Source: Capillidium heterosporum (Eukaryota; Entomophthoromycota; Entomophthoromycetes; Entomophthorales; Capillidiaceae). From it: a stretch of DNA of 64,000 nucleotides. The number at the start of each line of letters is the position of its first letter. Within the stretch, counting starts at the first letter, position 1. Location of the stretch: assembly GCA_016630905.1 (NCBI GenBank), contig WBMQ01000012.1, positions 1,240,001-1,304,000 of the forward strand. Reading direction: 5' to 3'. This document shows, one piece after another, positions 45,785 through 57,616 of this stretch. Under the pieces are notes generated by a model. That model saw only the letters and a program-made list of their open reading frames with translations. It was not told the origin of the DNA and did no database searches. The translations under genes were made by a program, and so were the position numbers.

Positions 45785-47220
45785 CTAATAAGTCAGTGGT
45801 ATTGACTGGTTGAACTTGAATCTATCTTTAGGATCATACTTGTTCTTAAGCTTGACCAGCAAGTCCTTCTTATCGCCGTAGTACATATCTAACCAATTAT
45901 TCTGATCGACATCAATATAATTCTGATACGCCTGGTAGAACTGTCCCTTCATGGCATCATAGACCTTATTTACTAGATCTACCCCATTAGCGTTGGTAGC
46001 GGCAATTTGTACTGAAGCTAAAGCTTTACGGTGAACCCAGCTATTATCATATTTAGGTGTTTTGATTTTACCCCCGTGCAAATCGATCAACAAAAAGAAG
46101 CCTACTTTTTTCTCACTGGTCAGCAGCTTGGCCAGTTTAGTTATTACTGGCTGTGGTAACGGTTTCAATAGATACCCGGATTTTGCTTTGAAGAATCGGG
46201 AACCAAGTTCCGGTTCAGTTTCCATCAGCTCATCCAAAGAAGCATCGGCTTCAGCACCACCTAAGCCAGCAAAGTAGTTGAAGGCACCTATGAAGTCGGT
46301 CGGCTTTTCCTCCTTACTGTCAGGCTTTGGAACCATTTCCTAATGGTACTTATGGACTTGTCGGCGATAGCCGGAGTATCAGCAGTTATAGTAAATCCTA
46401 CAAAGATCTTACCTACGCTATTGACATTGAAGAAAACCGATACGTCTTCGGTTGGGTTGCTGCTGTAGTAGGCCATCAGACCGTCGATAACTTTAGCAAA
46501 CTTGAGCTTATCGGTTTTGTAGTTGAATTTCAACACTCTGATCTGGGAGGGTGGTTTCAAGTAATTGAACAGGAATTTGGTGACTACGCCGAAACTACCC
46601 CCACCAGCACCACTTAACCCTACGTATAGGTCCTTGAATTCGTTAGTGGGGTTCACTTTGACTATGTCACCGTTCGCCAACACGACCTCCAGCTCCTGTA
46701 AGGTATCTACCAGCATGCCGTACTTTCGAGATAGTAACCCAAATCCACCACCCAAGGTATGCCCACCGATGCCAATCTGAGGTTGTAAGCCGTGAGGTAG
46801 GACGCCTTTGTCAGTCGACCACAACTTGGCTATAATGGGGCCTAGTATAGTACCTCCATCAACCGACACTTGCTTATTAGTAAGATCGACATTGATGTTC
46901 TTCATATCCTTGAGGTCGATCACCACACTTTTGGAGTTGTAACCTTGCCAGTAGCCTTCATAACTGTGACCACCCGATTTTATACCAATGGTACGGTTAA
47001 AGGTGTTAGCGCATCGAACTATCCTTTGAACTTCCAAGTTGGATTTGGGGTAGGTAACGATGGCAGGTAGCGTCGATTTCAACCTACTGTTGAACATGAA
47101 GGTTGCTCTTGAATAAAGTTGAGAGCCTTTGGCAACGATTTGATTGGCCGGTAGGCTAATACAATCTTCTAAGGCTGCCAAGGTCGGATGGATAAGTTGG
47201 ATCAGTAATAGTAGTAACAT
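45785..47220 (-). CDS. Secreted FAD-linked oxidase (berberine-bridge/GOOX type) with a frameshift
   Basis: Extracellular flavoprotein oxidase of sugars, alcohols or alkaloid-like compounds. The signal peptide is MLLLLLIQLIHPTLA. The FAD_binding_4 domain contains KSGGHSYEG, with His85 the expected covalent FAD ligand, and GGHTLGGGFGLLSRKYG. The Cys that follows in bicovalent members is absent (GMLVD), so attachment is probably single. The C-terminal BBE domain has MYYGDKKDLLVKLKNKYDP and FNQSIPL. The upstream frame (47220-46288) and downstream frame (46336-45785) overlap: the total length is one base short of a continuous frame, so one base seems missing near 46295-46342. A 62-nt GTAGGA...ATTAG intron would also join the frames but would delete coding-like sequence (VGFTITAD). 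Broken gene, sequence error or rare splicing are all possible. Confidence 0.85.
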
Positions 47221-47625
47221 CTCAAATTAAAGTTGGAAATCGTATTATCAGACTTACTATTTTTATGGATAGAAAAGGTATAGTTGTAGCTCTAAGTTTA
47301 AATAATTTGACTGCCTTTGAAACATATCGACCGAAATGTAGAAAACAAATGAAACGGCAAGTCAAAGTTATCACAGCTCATATCCCGTTTAAAGTTTTTA
47401 TTTCATTAGGAACGATTGCCGATTCCTAAAACTTCAACCCCTCGAAACTATATAGAAGGAGCATCAAGTTGGAGGGAAGTCCATCTTGAGTATGTCGATC
47501 CTTTAAAAAAACTATTGTAACGCCATAACTCCAATTTGGAATAAGAACTTTCAATGAAAGCCAATTGAAAGATGGAAGCTATCTATTGAGATATGTAGGT
47601 ACTTATGAGAGTAGGTTTATAAATA
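47221..47625. other. Promoter-sized spacer
   Basis: Upstream region of the FAD oxidase (leftward) and 5' flank of tRNA-Thr 2. Nothing else seen. Confidence 0.6.
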
Positions 47626-47697
47626 GCCTCTTTAGCTCAGGGGCAGAGCGTTCCCCTAGTAAGGGAAAGGCCACTGGTTCGATTCCGGTAAGAGGCA
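47626..47697 (+). tRNA. tRNA-Thr (AGT), copy 2
   Basis: Identical in sequence to copy 1, on the plus strand; followed by a TTTATTTTTAG T-rich terminator. Confidence 0.95.
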
Positions 47698-49513
47698 TCA
47701 TAAATATTTATTTTTAGCTTTTAATTTAAAGATTATTAGCTAAGTATCCAGCTGCTAGCTTGAATTTTTAGTTAAATAGATTTCATTAAATTTGTTATGT
47801 TTAATTGTATTATAGGAAAATATCTACAATGAATGCTCATCAGCAGGGGTTAGTCAAGAGGCAACAGTAGCCAGTACTCCATAAAAGCTAAAGAAGTTGA
47901 CAAAAAGGCCATATAAGGAGGAAGCTTAATCCAGAGACAGTGTGTAACGAAACCTCAGACAGCTTCTCTAGAGAATCAGCTTAATAGCCCTTCTAGCTGT
48001 GTGAACTCTAGTTCTAATACTGTTTTAACCTTGCAATAGATTAGGTTTCAGCTGCTTAAGAATTAATCGTAAAAAGGCAGAGTCTGTACAAACATAAAAC
48101 CTCCAAAATAAACCAACTGACTGGTCTTAGTAAATATCAATTATTTTATAGTCCATAACACGCCACGAATAGATTATCCTAGTTCACTTTCAAAACATGG
48201 CAGGTACAAACTATCTGCTTAATGAAGTACTGGCCATCGGTATCTCCACCGTTCCGTTGTCCTCGCCTCCTACTCCTATATAAACCCCCCTGGCTTGTGT
48301 AGCTTTTCGACAAGTGATTATTCATAAATAAATATTTCGAATTTTCCTTGTGTTATAATCACTATACACCTTTAGAACTGATTTCCTGTAACCATTGAAT
48401 TAACCAATATTCGAGACAGAACATTGCCAGCTTAGAGTAGCTTAAAGTTGATATATATATTAGCGTTGGATCAAGGATAGCTTAGGATTCACAGAATAGC
48501 ATTAGATTAGAATCCCTCAGAATCAGGATTCAAGTCGATTAGACAGGATTAAGCACTAGAACCCCAGTGAATATTACCGCCCTCCTTCACCTCATCACGA
48601 CTGTGGCCTCATTTGTCTTCATAAACCAACTTTGGGTTCAGATCGCAACGAAAGTATCAGCTGTTAAAGAAATGACGCTAAACTTTAGTTTTATTGGTGT
48701 GATCACCACTATATTGGCTTACCTTAAGCTTAGTCCAGCATCCCTGGAGAGATTTCCCTACACAGTGGATAGATAGGAACATATCAATTGTAGCTATGTG
48801 GCTAAGAAGCTTCATTGGGTTCAATGCAGTTTTAAGGCTTGATTTAGCTCAGTTCTGGTCAGTGCAACTCCCTGGCTTAGAGGAACACTAGTTTTCAATT
48901 CTAAACTATACTATCACAATGGGTTTATACTATGTCGATAGTAGAAGAAAATACCAAATATTTCAGTATATTTATTTAATAATTACTTGATCTACTACTA
49001 AGTTTACCGTAGGTTTTATATAGGTGACTCATCTTAATAGTCGGTACTCTAGGAACTGTAATTACGTTTACCTAATTGTTAGTATCAATGTCCATCAGGT
49101 TCTTTTGATGAAGCATCACTAGCTTTAGATAATGTAGAGGTTGGGAAGCCGTTAATACTAAATTAAATGCTTAACTCTTACTAAAGAGGAAATAGATTTA
49201 TAGTATTGATAGGGAGATGTTGACTAGTAGTCTATAAGTTTGGGATATAGCTTGAATTCTGGCTATTAAGCGAAACTGCTGCTGATTTAGAAAAATTTCC
49301 TTGCACTAATAATGCTTAATATTTATCAAAAATGTATTGATATTAATGATCCATCTTACTACTGCTTAGAAATTTCATTTTATCCTTTTATAGAGTTGGA
49401 TATTGATAGTCCCTATAATATAGTTAACTATAAGGATAGTTCTAGTCAAATTCTACAATCTTTTAGCTTATCTACCAATAAGTAAGTGTCTAAAATTAAA
49501 ATGCAACTCAACA
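47698..49513. other. Spacer with possible retroelement remnant
   Basis: Around 48277-48284 is TATATAAA followed by A/T-rich leader and AATAAAT (48329), and 48567-48776 is open (FVFINQLWVQ... with no ATG). The arrangement faintly recalls an LTR plus gag start between two tRNA genes, but I find no paired LTR, primer-binding site or protease/RT motif. No firm feature. Confidence 0.35.
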
Positions 49514-49585
49514 GCCTCTTTAGCTCAGGGGCAGAGCGTTCCCCTAGTAAGGGAAAGGCCACTGGTTCGATTCCGGTAAGAGGCA
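49514..49585 (+). tRNA. tRNA-Thr (AGT), copy 3
   Basis: 72 nt identical to copy 1; followed by ATTTTTG. Flanks differ from the other copies, so only the gene itself is conserved. Confidence 0.95.
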
Positions 49586-50530
49586 AATCTACTATTTTTG
49601 TATCAAAGTGCTCTATTTTTGTATGGATGCACTTCCCTGCTTTATTGAGGTCGATACTCCACTTGTCTTTCAATAGTTTTTTGAATCTTTTCACTAAACT
49701 TCGATTAAGCATATTTGAAAGACAGACCAAGTATTTCAGTAGTAGTTGTGCGTTATAATATTTACATGCTTCAGTTCATGTGATTTCCAAACCGAGATTG
49801 TAGAACACTAGGCCTAACTCTATATAATACATATAAGTTCCCTCATCCAAGTAATATATTTACAGTTAATAGGGCCTTTTTACCGTATTCCGATACTACA
49901 AATTAGGAAAGCTGTTTCAAAATAAGTAAGCCATAGTTTTTATACTATACCAATAGTTATTGAAATCAGAGAGTAAATTTCATATTTATATAAATGAATA
50001 AAAAATAAAAGGTTTTATAAGACATGTTGAAATGTCACATATAGTTATATATATCTATTGCTATAAAAATATTAGTACAGATGCTTTTGGAGCTAAAATC
50101 ATACTTTATGTTTAGCAGGATACAAAAATTAAAGATATCAATAGGATATATCTCTTTATATGTTAGTTTATCAGATGTAGAGGACAATATTAGCTGGGCA
50201 AGCTAAAGTATAGCAGCGGTGGCAAGTCGTTTCCTGACACACTACAGCTTAATTAATTCTAATAGGAAGTACGATGAAAAATTAAGGTAGAGCCGGAGAG
50301 TAAGTAACTATATGTGCAAGTATGTGAGCCACATATTCCAAATAAAGACTAGGCAATATACGGTAAAATTGATATCCTTATGAAAAAGGGGGAGTGATGT
50401 TTGGCAAAGTAGTTTAATGGGCAAACAGTGATTAGACTTCTAGTGCCAAGACTTTAAACCAAACCGATAAAATTTGACTTGAAAAATATATAATTGCAAA
50501 AAGCTAATTTCAACAACAGTAGTAAAGTAA
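49586..50530. other. AT-rich spacer upstream of the POT-like gene
   Basis: No ORF or repeat of note; contains the presumed promoter of the gene at 50531. Confidence 0.55.
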
Positions 50531-52076
50531 ATGAAAGACATAAGCAACGCTGGCAAAAAAGTAGACAAGTTGACCCGGAAGCTGCTTACCCTGGTCTTAA
50601 TCACCCTTCAAATTTGCTTGATATTTGGTGGACTCAACTCCATCCAGTCGATCTATTTGAGACGGACCTTCAACCTCCCACTAAGTGCCACTTACAACAT
50701 AAGCGCTTTATATTGGGGCATAATCTTTATTTTCTATTTTGTCTATGCAATAATAGTAGATTCCACCAACTCCAAGCGAACTACTTTTGTAATAGCCTCT
50801 GTAATCTTAGCGTTGGGGTTGTTGTTGCAGATTGTCTTTTCTATCGATGGAATCTTTGGCCCTGTAGCCTATGTGCCAATTTGGTCTTACCACTTAACAT
50901 CTTCGTTGGTTTTTGTCAGTAGAAGTGGTGTATATATTTTAATTCTATCGATCGTAAGTGATAGTCTGGTGGATTGCGTCGAATCGGTTCATGAGAAGGT
51001 ATTTGGACTTTTGTTCATAGCTTCTGTCGTTGGTATCCAGCTTTCTTCCTTCTATTCCCAACTCATAGTTGGGCTCCGGTGCTTTGGAGGCACTTGTTAT
51101 TTCGGGGCCTTCTTCATTGCATTTTTATTGAGTGTCATCGTTGCATGTACCTTCATCTTCTTTCTACGTTGCTATCGGCCTACAAACTGGTATGGAAGTT
51201 CTAGAATCACTAATTTATTTACTTTATCTTTCAACCTAATGTTTAATCGATCCAATCTTAGCAAGCCAGACAGCAACCAATCTGACTCCAGCGTCAACCT
51301 TGTCTCTGACACTTTGGCCTTCTGGAAGTCGGTAGCTATAACGTTGACTTTTACATTTTACTACACGCTCAACAATGCAATTTCCTTGTACCTAATTGAT
51401 GACTTATTCTATGTGGCTCCACTGTTCAGTTCTGACAGAGCTAATGATTATTTCTTTATTTCCTTGGTAGATGATGGTATTGCAGTATTAACTGTTTTAA
51501 TGTTTACATTTGTTATTAGACCAGCTTTGAGATCTAGAGGAAGAGAGCTTTCTCTGTACAAGCATATCGAAAACGGCTATTTCCTCCTAATATTGTCTGG
51601 GATCTTGTCGTTGGCACTAGTCTACAACATCAAGGAAGTTCGATCTAAATTCTCAGATGGAAGGGAATGTAGTGAACTGTATTGGAAACGCACTGCCAAT
51701 GGCTCAGCTAGTTCTAGGTGCATTAAGTCGCGGTATATTTTACCAGTCGGTGCTACAGTTTGTAGTCACTCATTCGGGCTACTACTTCAAAACCTTTGCC
51801 TTGGCTATATTTTTTCTGGTGACTCAAATTATCGGGCCTTACCTCTCGTTTGGTTTGTATTTGGTAATTCAGTATAGGCTTATGGATGAATCTAGCATCG
51901 TATTGATTTGGATCTGTTTGGCTTTGGCTGTGGTGGGTTTATTTTTGTTTTCGTTGTTTACTAGGAAGCTGTTCAAGGCTAGAGAGGAATTTAAACCGGA
52001 AGCTGAATGTTATCGAAACGATATGCTAGTGCAAATAAACTCTTTATGTCAATATACTTTACTTACATATAGTTAA
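50531..52076 (+). pseudogene. Diverged POT-like transporter, one frameshift
   Basis: Frames 50531-51877 and 51657-52076 together encode about 514 residues collinear with the peptide transporter at 27209. Matching blocks include the CFGGTCYFGAFF segment, the DTLAFWKS region and FYQSVLQFVVTHSGYYFKTFAL near the end. One surplus base, most likely A51671 within GAATGTAGTGAA, changes the frame; the related copy at 53221 lacks it (GGATGTGGGAA). Key POT residues are lost: ExxERFxYY is replaced by QICLIFGGLNS, and the GGIKPCVSSHGGDQF loop is gone. So even if translated it would not be a normal proton-coupled peptide carrier. Either a decaying paralog or a repurposed one with a sequencing error. Confidence 0.75.
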
Positions 52077-53220
52077 TGGATGGTTGAAAATTCATTTTAT
52101 AATATGTCATTAGAACTAGGCCTTAAGTTTTTATATTGTAGGTTGATTGTACTTATTAAAAGCTTTTCATTTCGATAGTCTTCATTAGTGCTAAGCTCTT
52201 ACATATTTAAATATACCAGTTAGTAAAGCTATAGTAAGAATTATGAACCCAGAGATGTCGATATTTTATATATTTTCTTCTGAAGTAAATTTAATTTCAC
52301 TGGTCTTGATATACTATCTGATCTGTTTACATCAAAAAACAGCATATAAAGCGACCCAATCTAATTTTACTAAACCCATAAGATATACAGTCTATTTACC
52401 TTTGATACTTTTAACTATATCTCAAACTACACCGTAATTAATTCAGTAAAGGACAAAAAAGGATCTATAAAAACATTTGGCATCCACTACCTTGTCCTCA
52501 GTACTGTAACAATCCGAATCATTATAGCTTATTCTTATATATTTTAAAACCAACCTAGTTTGACCACTCGATATTTTTTCAATACCAATCTTCCAAATTC
52601 CAGAGTTAATAGCTTGCCATTGCTTTCTCTTATTACTACTAGCTGATAAAGTTTCAAGCTATCGATAAAACAAATCCCTTTATATATTGTGCTATCAAAT
52701 ATTAAGGATATTTTTATTTAAACAAGCTAAAAATATATTAGTGTAGTAGTTAGTGAATAATACAGCTAGAATCAATTGTAAATAGGTAGCTATACTATCG
52801 AACACAGTTGTATTGCATTCAATAATAAGGACTAGAAAGCGTCAGTACAACATACATTCCTACTGATGAAAAAGTGTATATAAAGAACTTGAAAGTTAAA
52901 TTTACATAAAAGGCTCTATATACCTCGCTATTTGTAGTATGAGTTTGCAAATAAGTTGTCAAGTATCCTACCCTTCACTCTAGTTCCAAACTTCTCCTTG
53001 CAGAAATTGCACCAGTTTGACATCTATCATCGACATCCTTTTATTACAAAGAATAGTAAAAGTTTGGCGGAATAGTTCGAATATCAGCCAAACTTAATAC
53101 AGAATTCTATTGCCAAGACCTTGTATCATATATATCTCTTTAGTTTGGTCCATATATAGACATAAAAATATAATGAGGTAGAGTAAATTTGATAATAGCA
53201 CTAAACTATATAAATGATCT
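52077..53220. other. Spacer between the two POT-like copies
   Basis: AT-rich. A 64-codon ORF at 52243-52437 has no motif. No terminal repeats that would mark a duplication unit were seen. Confidence 0.5.
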
Positions 53221-54630
53221 AGGTAGTGCCGATAGAAAGGTTTACTAGTTGACTTGGAAACTACTTACCCTAATCCTGCTAATCTTCCGAATTTACTTAA
53301 TATTAGGTAGTCTCAACGTGTTGTAGTTTGCTTATTTGAGACAGGTTTTCAAGGCCGTACTTAGTATCACTTCCAAAGTATCAACACTATTACGAGTCAT
53401 AAATTATGTAATTTGCTGCCGTAGTTGATTCTATCAACCCTAAGCATACTGCCTTCCTAATAACCTCTATAGTCTTGGCTGTGGATTTGTTATTGCAGAC
53501 GGCATTCTCCATCAACAGTATCCTTGGAATTGGAAGGAATAAGCCAAATTGGGTATATCATCTACTTACTTTGTTAGTTCCCATAGGTAAGGGTGGTATG
53601 TACATCTTGATTTTATTAGTAATAAGAGATAGCTTGATGAACTATATCGTGTTTTTAAATGAGAAGGTCTTCTGCCTTATATTTGTAATTTCGATTGTTG
53701 GTGTCAACTCTCCTTCCTTTTATCCTCAGTTCATAGTTGGTTTTCAATGTTTTAGAAACAACTGTTGCTTTGAAGTTTTTCTTATTTCTTTTTATTGACA
53801 AGGATTCCCATTTGCACTTTTATAGTCTTCATGTGCTAGTACTGGTCGGTAAATTTATATAAAAGTTCCAACCTCCTTAAACTGTTTACTTTGTCTTTGA
53901 ACCTGTTGTTTAGGAAATCCAACTTCAGTAAATCGGGTGATAATCGACCTGATCCCAACACTGACCTTGTCTCCGATACTTTAATCTTTTGGAAATCGAT
54001 AGCTGTAACTTTGGCCTTCACCTTATACTTTACACTTAACGCAACTGCTTTGTACTTTGATTACAATTTATCCTTTACGACCTCGCCGCTCAGTGCCGAT
54101 AGAGCTATCGACACCTGCTTTATCCTGTTGATAGATGTTTATATATTTATAGTAACTGCTTTGATATTCACATTCGTCACTCAATCAGCTTTAAGAGCTA
54201 AAAGGTGGAAGCTGCTTTTTTATGGACATATTAAAGATGGCTATTTCCTGCTAATGCTGTCGTAAATAACGTCGTTGATACTTGCTTACAGCATTAAGGA
54301 AGTTTGATCTAAATTTTCAGATGGAAGGGGATGTGGGAACTTATTAAGAATGTATTTTCAATAGCTCAACTAGTTTCAAGTGCGTTGAGCCATGATACAT
54401 TCTACTAGTCAACACTGTAGTTCATAGGCACTTGCTCAAGTTGCTAGACATAGCTTTTCTATTGGTTTATCTCTGGCAATTCGGTTCAAGAACAAAACGG
54501 GTATATTGTTGACTTGGGTTTGCTTGGCTTTGATTGTAGTAAGTTTAGCAATTTCTTCATTCCTTACTAGAAGTTGTTCAAGGCTAAAGAGGAATTTGAA
54601 CCAAAAACTAACGTTATTGAAGTGATATAC
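53221..54630 (+). pseudogene. POT-like transporter pseudogene, second copy
   Basis: Aligns along its whole length with 50531-52076: start region (TTGACTTGGAAACTACTTACC versus TTGACCCGGAAGCTGCTTACC, beginning compared only in part), mid blocks DTLIFWKSIAVTLAFTLYF and GHIKDGYFLLML, and tail TTCAAGGCTAAAGAGGAATTTG. Several in-frame stops (for example TAG near the start, TGA after the ISFY segment at 53798, TAA at 54263) and frame changes abolish translation. Longest open stretches are 53475-53798 and 53891-54265. It is closer to the 50531 copy than to the gene at 27209, so a local duplication of an already diverged paralog is likely. Confidence 0.85.
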
Positions 54631-55210
54631 TAGCGTATATAAATGGATTATATTTCCAATTTCTTACATAGCCGGTAAATAATATAATAATTGTATTTAT
54701 AGATCAGAAACTCCAACCTAATTTCTACTAGGAACCATATATCCAAAACATGTGCCTTTAAAGCGAAAAGGATGAAAATAGCTAATAGGCATTGTTTTGT
54801 GAATATTTGTTATTATAGCTTGCTTTTATATTGCTATTTGATGGTCTGTTAGCTGACAGAACTTGTCAACTTGATTCTGATGCCCTTATCATGGATAAAT
54901 ACATCTAGTCAATTCAACAACTCCCATCAATATTAGTAAAAGATAAAGCTGACTACTTCAGTTGCAATAGACTTTGCTACTGGATTGTTGCTTATCGTTG
55001 TAAAACTAACCTTTTCCACGACATTTAGTTTCCAATAGTGAAAGAAATCTAAATATACTTGTGACACTATTAATTAAAATGCAGCTTCTCTTTCCAATTA
55101 CGTCACTTTGCCTTTCAAAAGTTGGAAAATCAAAGGCAATCTTTTATAAATTCCAAGCTGTAGACAAACTAAGATCTAAGAGAATTTATATTTGAACGAG
55201 GTAAGAGAGT
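54631..55210. other. Spacer upstream of the eight-exon gene
   Basis: AT-rich; presumed promoter. An ATG at 55079 opens a 41-codon frame that ends in TGA and cannot be spliced into the downstream exons in phase. Confidence 0.5.
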
Positions 55211-56186
55211 ATGCCAAAACCGGAATATAATATACGTAAACGAGCCAAAGTTAAATCTAAAAAGGCTGTACCAAGTAATTTTTTAGTCAAGACAACATTA
55301 AATTGAATTTAAAAGCCCAAGATAAAGTCAACAAATCAATAACCAAAGCTCTACAGTTCAAGTCTAACGAGTTGGAAGGTGAGCCTGAAAATGCAACTAA
55401 AATCGACAAGGAGAAAGGCAGATTACTTAACGCCAGCGAAATTGCCAATTTGAAGCAGATTCTTGAGGAGGTTCCTTAGTAAATCTTGTTATTTTAAACA
55501 TATGTACTAAATTATAACCTTTTATACTAGTACATTCGATGAATTTGAAGATCAAGTTCTAGTGAAACCTATATCGGACAAGTAAAGTTTTGTCAATTTG
55601 AAGTAAAACTAACTTTAAATTTTTAGATTGATTAAGAATTTAAGAAAGATTAAGGTGACCAACAAACCTATTAACCCTATTGATTCAGAAGTAAGTATTT
55701 AAATTTGAAAAGTTTATTTAAGTTCAATAGGTTTTAGAGCATAACTTGGAATTGGAGTTACAGTTGGTAGCCGATCTCAAAGCACAAATTGATAGAGAGG
55801 AAACGTAAGTCTTAAAAACTTTTCATTTTGTCTTTCTTATTTAACTAATGAACTATTGCTAGGGTACTCAAAACTATGGAGGCTAAATTTAAGGAGTTGG
55901 ATGGGAAACTCAGTAGGGTGAAGAGTAGGAAGGAATCCTTTATCAAAGATAAGGTAGTTTTTTGATATATTTTTGATGTATTTATGTCTGTAAAGATCCA
56001 TCCACAATTAGTTAAACGCAAGGCTGGGGATTCAGTCTATCCACCCGACTTTGTGGAAGTTGATATTACCACCACCAAGGTATAGCTTTCAACCATGATT
56101 TTATCTAAAATTACTTTTAGTTGGATTTGGATCGGTTGGATCGCGTGTTAACTTTGAGCTTACAATCCTTGGAGAAAATGGAGTAG
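55211..56186 (+). CDS. Coiled-coil nuclear protein, eight exons (CENP-Q-like candidate)
   Basis: Assembled by eye from eight exons: 55211-55274, 55316-55478, 55531-55581, 55627-55690, 55731-55804, 55863-55953, 55996-56079, 56121-56186. All seven introns are GT-AG, 40-58 nt, and every phase agrees, giving 218 residues from ATG to TAG. The N-terminus is basic (RKRAKVKSKK, NLS-like). A helical segment (ASEIANLKQILEEV) follows, then LVKPISDKLIKNLRKIKV. A coiled coil (about 112-155: LEHNLELELQLVADLKAQI, EAKFKELDGKL) leads into KIHPQLVKRKAG and a C-terminal leucine-rich helix. This order, and the HPxL segment after the coiled coil, recall the kinetochore CENP-Q/Fta7 family; that identity is a guess. 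The gene model is strong because seven splice pairs keep one frame. Confidence 0.8.
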
Positions 56187-56937
56187 GGTACGGGTAGTTA
56201 TGTTTGAAGATGGTAGTAGAGTTTAGGTCGACACCTTTTCAGCTTTGTTTCAACGGTGTAAATGCTTAAATCTTTGATAATACTAGGTTTTGACTGTACT
56301 CATAGTAACTTTTCATCTAATGTCGGTTCTCAACAGATTTCGACTTAAGGTCGATGTCAGCATAATTTTTCTACTTTGCATTATATGGTTTTCGTTGGCT
56401 TAAATATATTCAAGTTACTATTGGTATTTCTAAATAAATTTTAGAATGTTGCTATAGCTAGTATATTTATATTTGTCATTTTTAGACTAAAATTAGTACT
56501 TGATATTTTAACTTCTTAGCTACAATACTGCAGATTTTTAATATAAACAATAAATAAGACTTATCAGATTCCTTGGCTATTATCAATCCAAAAGTTAAGA
56601 CATACAGCTTTATTGTACATCACTCAGCTTTTAAATACATCCTTAATCAACTTTAAAAGTAGACAAATCGATGAGCTACAAGAGAAATGAAAACTGAAGC
56701 CTGCTAATGGAGGCAGTTGATAGCGACTTGGTCATATACACCAAAAGCTAACAGCTTACTTGCTAAATAATAAATCTCATTACATGAGGTAGTATCAAAT
56801 AACTTAGTTGGCTTGAGTACCTTATAAGAAAATATAATGGCTTTGGTACAGAAGTCAAGAGAAAGTCTGACTCAACTTTCCTGGTAAAATTATTGTAAAC
56901 ATGTAGGTACCTTGAAGGAGGAACTCATCCCTAGTTG
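56187..56937. other. AT-rich spacer
   Basis: 3' flank of the eight-exon gene and 5' flank of tRNA-Thr 4. Nothing else seen. Confidence 0.6.
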
Positions 56938-57009
56938 GCCTCTTTAGCTCAGGGGCAGAGCGTTCCCCTAGTAAGGGAAAGGTCACTGGTTCGATTCCGG
57001 TAAGAGGCA
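56938..57009 (+). tRNA. tRNA-Thr (AGT), copy 4 (variant)
   Basis: 72 nt, as copy 1 except for one C-to-T change in the variable loop (AGGTC instead of AGGCC). No stem pair is affected, so it should fold normally. The T-rich terminator (TTTTTTCTTTTT) lies about 30 nt further downstream than in the other copies. Confidence 0.94.
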
Positions 57010-57544
57010 TATTAGAGGAACCGGTGTCGGCTACCTTATTTTTTCTTTTTAGATGGATTGTTGGATTTAGTTCAAAAACTTTACTCTTACCAACCTGACT
57101 ATTTGTATATTCTTATTCAGCATATATATTGAATTTTATTATATATCAGTGGTTCGCTGTTAATACTTGTATTTTTATCCAAAAAGATCGTAGTATTAGT
57201 AATACATTCTTTTCTTATTTGCAATATAGCAAGGTTTTTCAATAAAACTAAAAATATGTTTTAACCTTCAGTTAGGATTTTGGTTTTCACAAAGTTTTAT
57301 CTGACAGAAGATCAATTCTAAAGAAATAAGCTTCCTTCAACTCATTAAAATTCATACCTAAAAAATTTTTATTAAAGGATGAAACTCCCTATAACAGTAT
57401 TTTGGGATACAGCTTTTATGGTATATATTGAATCGTAAAATATATATACTAAATTGAAACAAAAAGAAAATCTAACCATTTTTCGGTCTGGTAAGTAGTA
57501 TACTGATAAGTAAGTACTCAGATGGAATGAAACATCTAGAGATT
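57010..57544. other. Spacer between tRNA-Thr copies 4 and 5
   Basis: AT-rich; nothing seen. Confidence 0.6.
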
Positions 57545-57616
57545 GCCTCTTTAGCTCAGGGGCAGAGCGTTCCCCTAGTAAGGGAAAGGCCACTGGTTCG
57601 ATTCCGGTAAGAGGCA
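57545..57616 (+). tRNA. tRNA-Thr (AGT), copy 5
   Basis: 72 nt identical to copy 1; followed by CTTTTTC terminator. Confidence 0.95.

Noticed and set aside
46295-46420. 62-nt intron to repair the FAD oxidase frame
   Set aside because: It would delete coding-like sequence (VGFTITAD...); a one-base indel is simpler, though not excluded.
52243-52437. 64-codon ORF between the POT-like copies
   Set aside because: Low-complexity hydrophobic reading of AT-rich DNA; not aligned with the transporter.
55079-55195. Alternative ATG upstream of the eight-exon gene
   Set aside because: Its frame ends in TGA and no donor joins it in phase to the next exon; the ATG at 55211 fits all phases.
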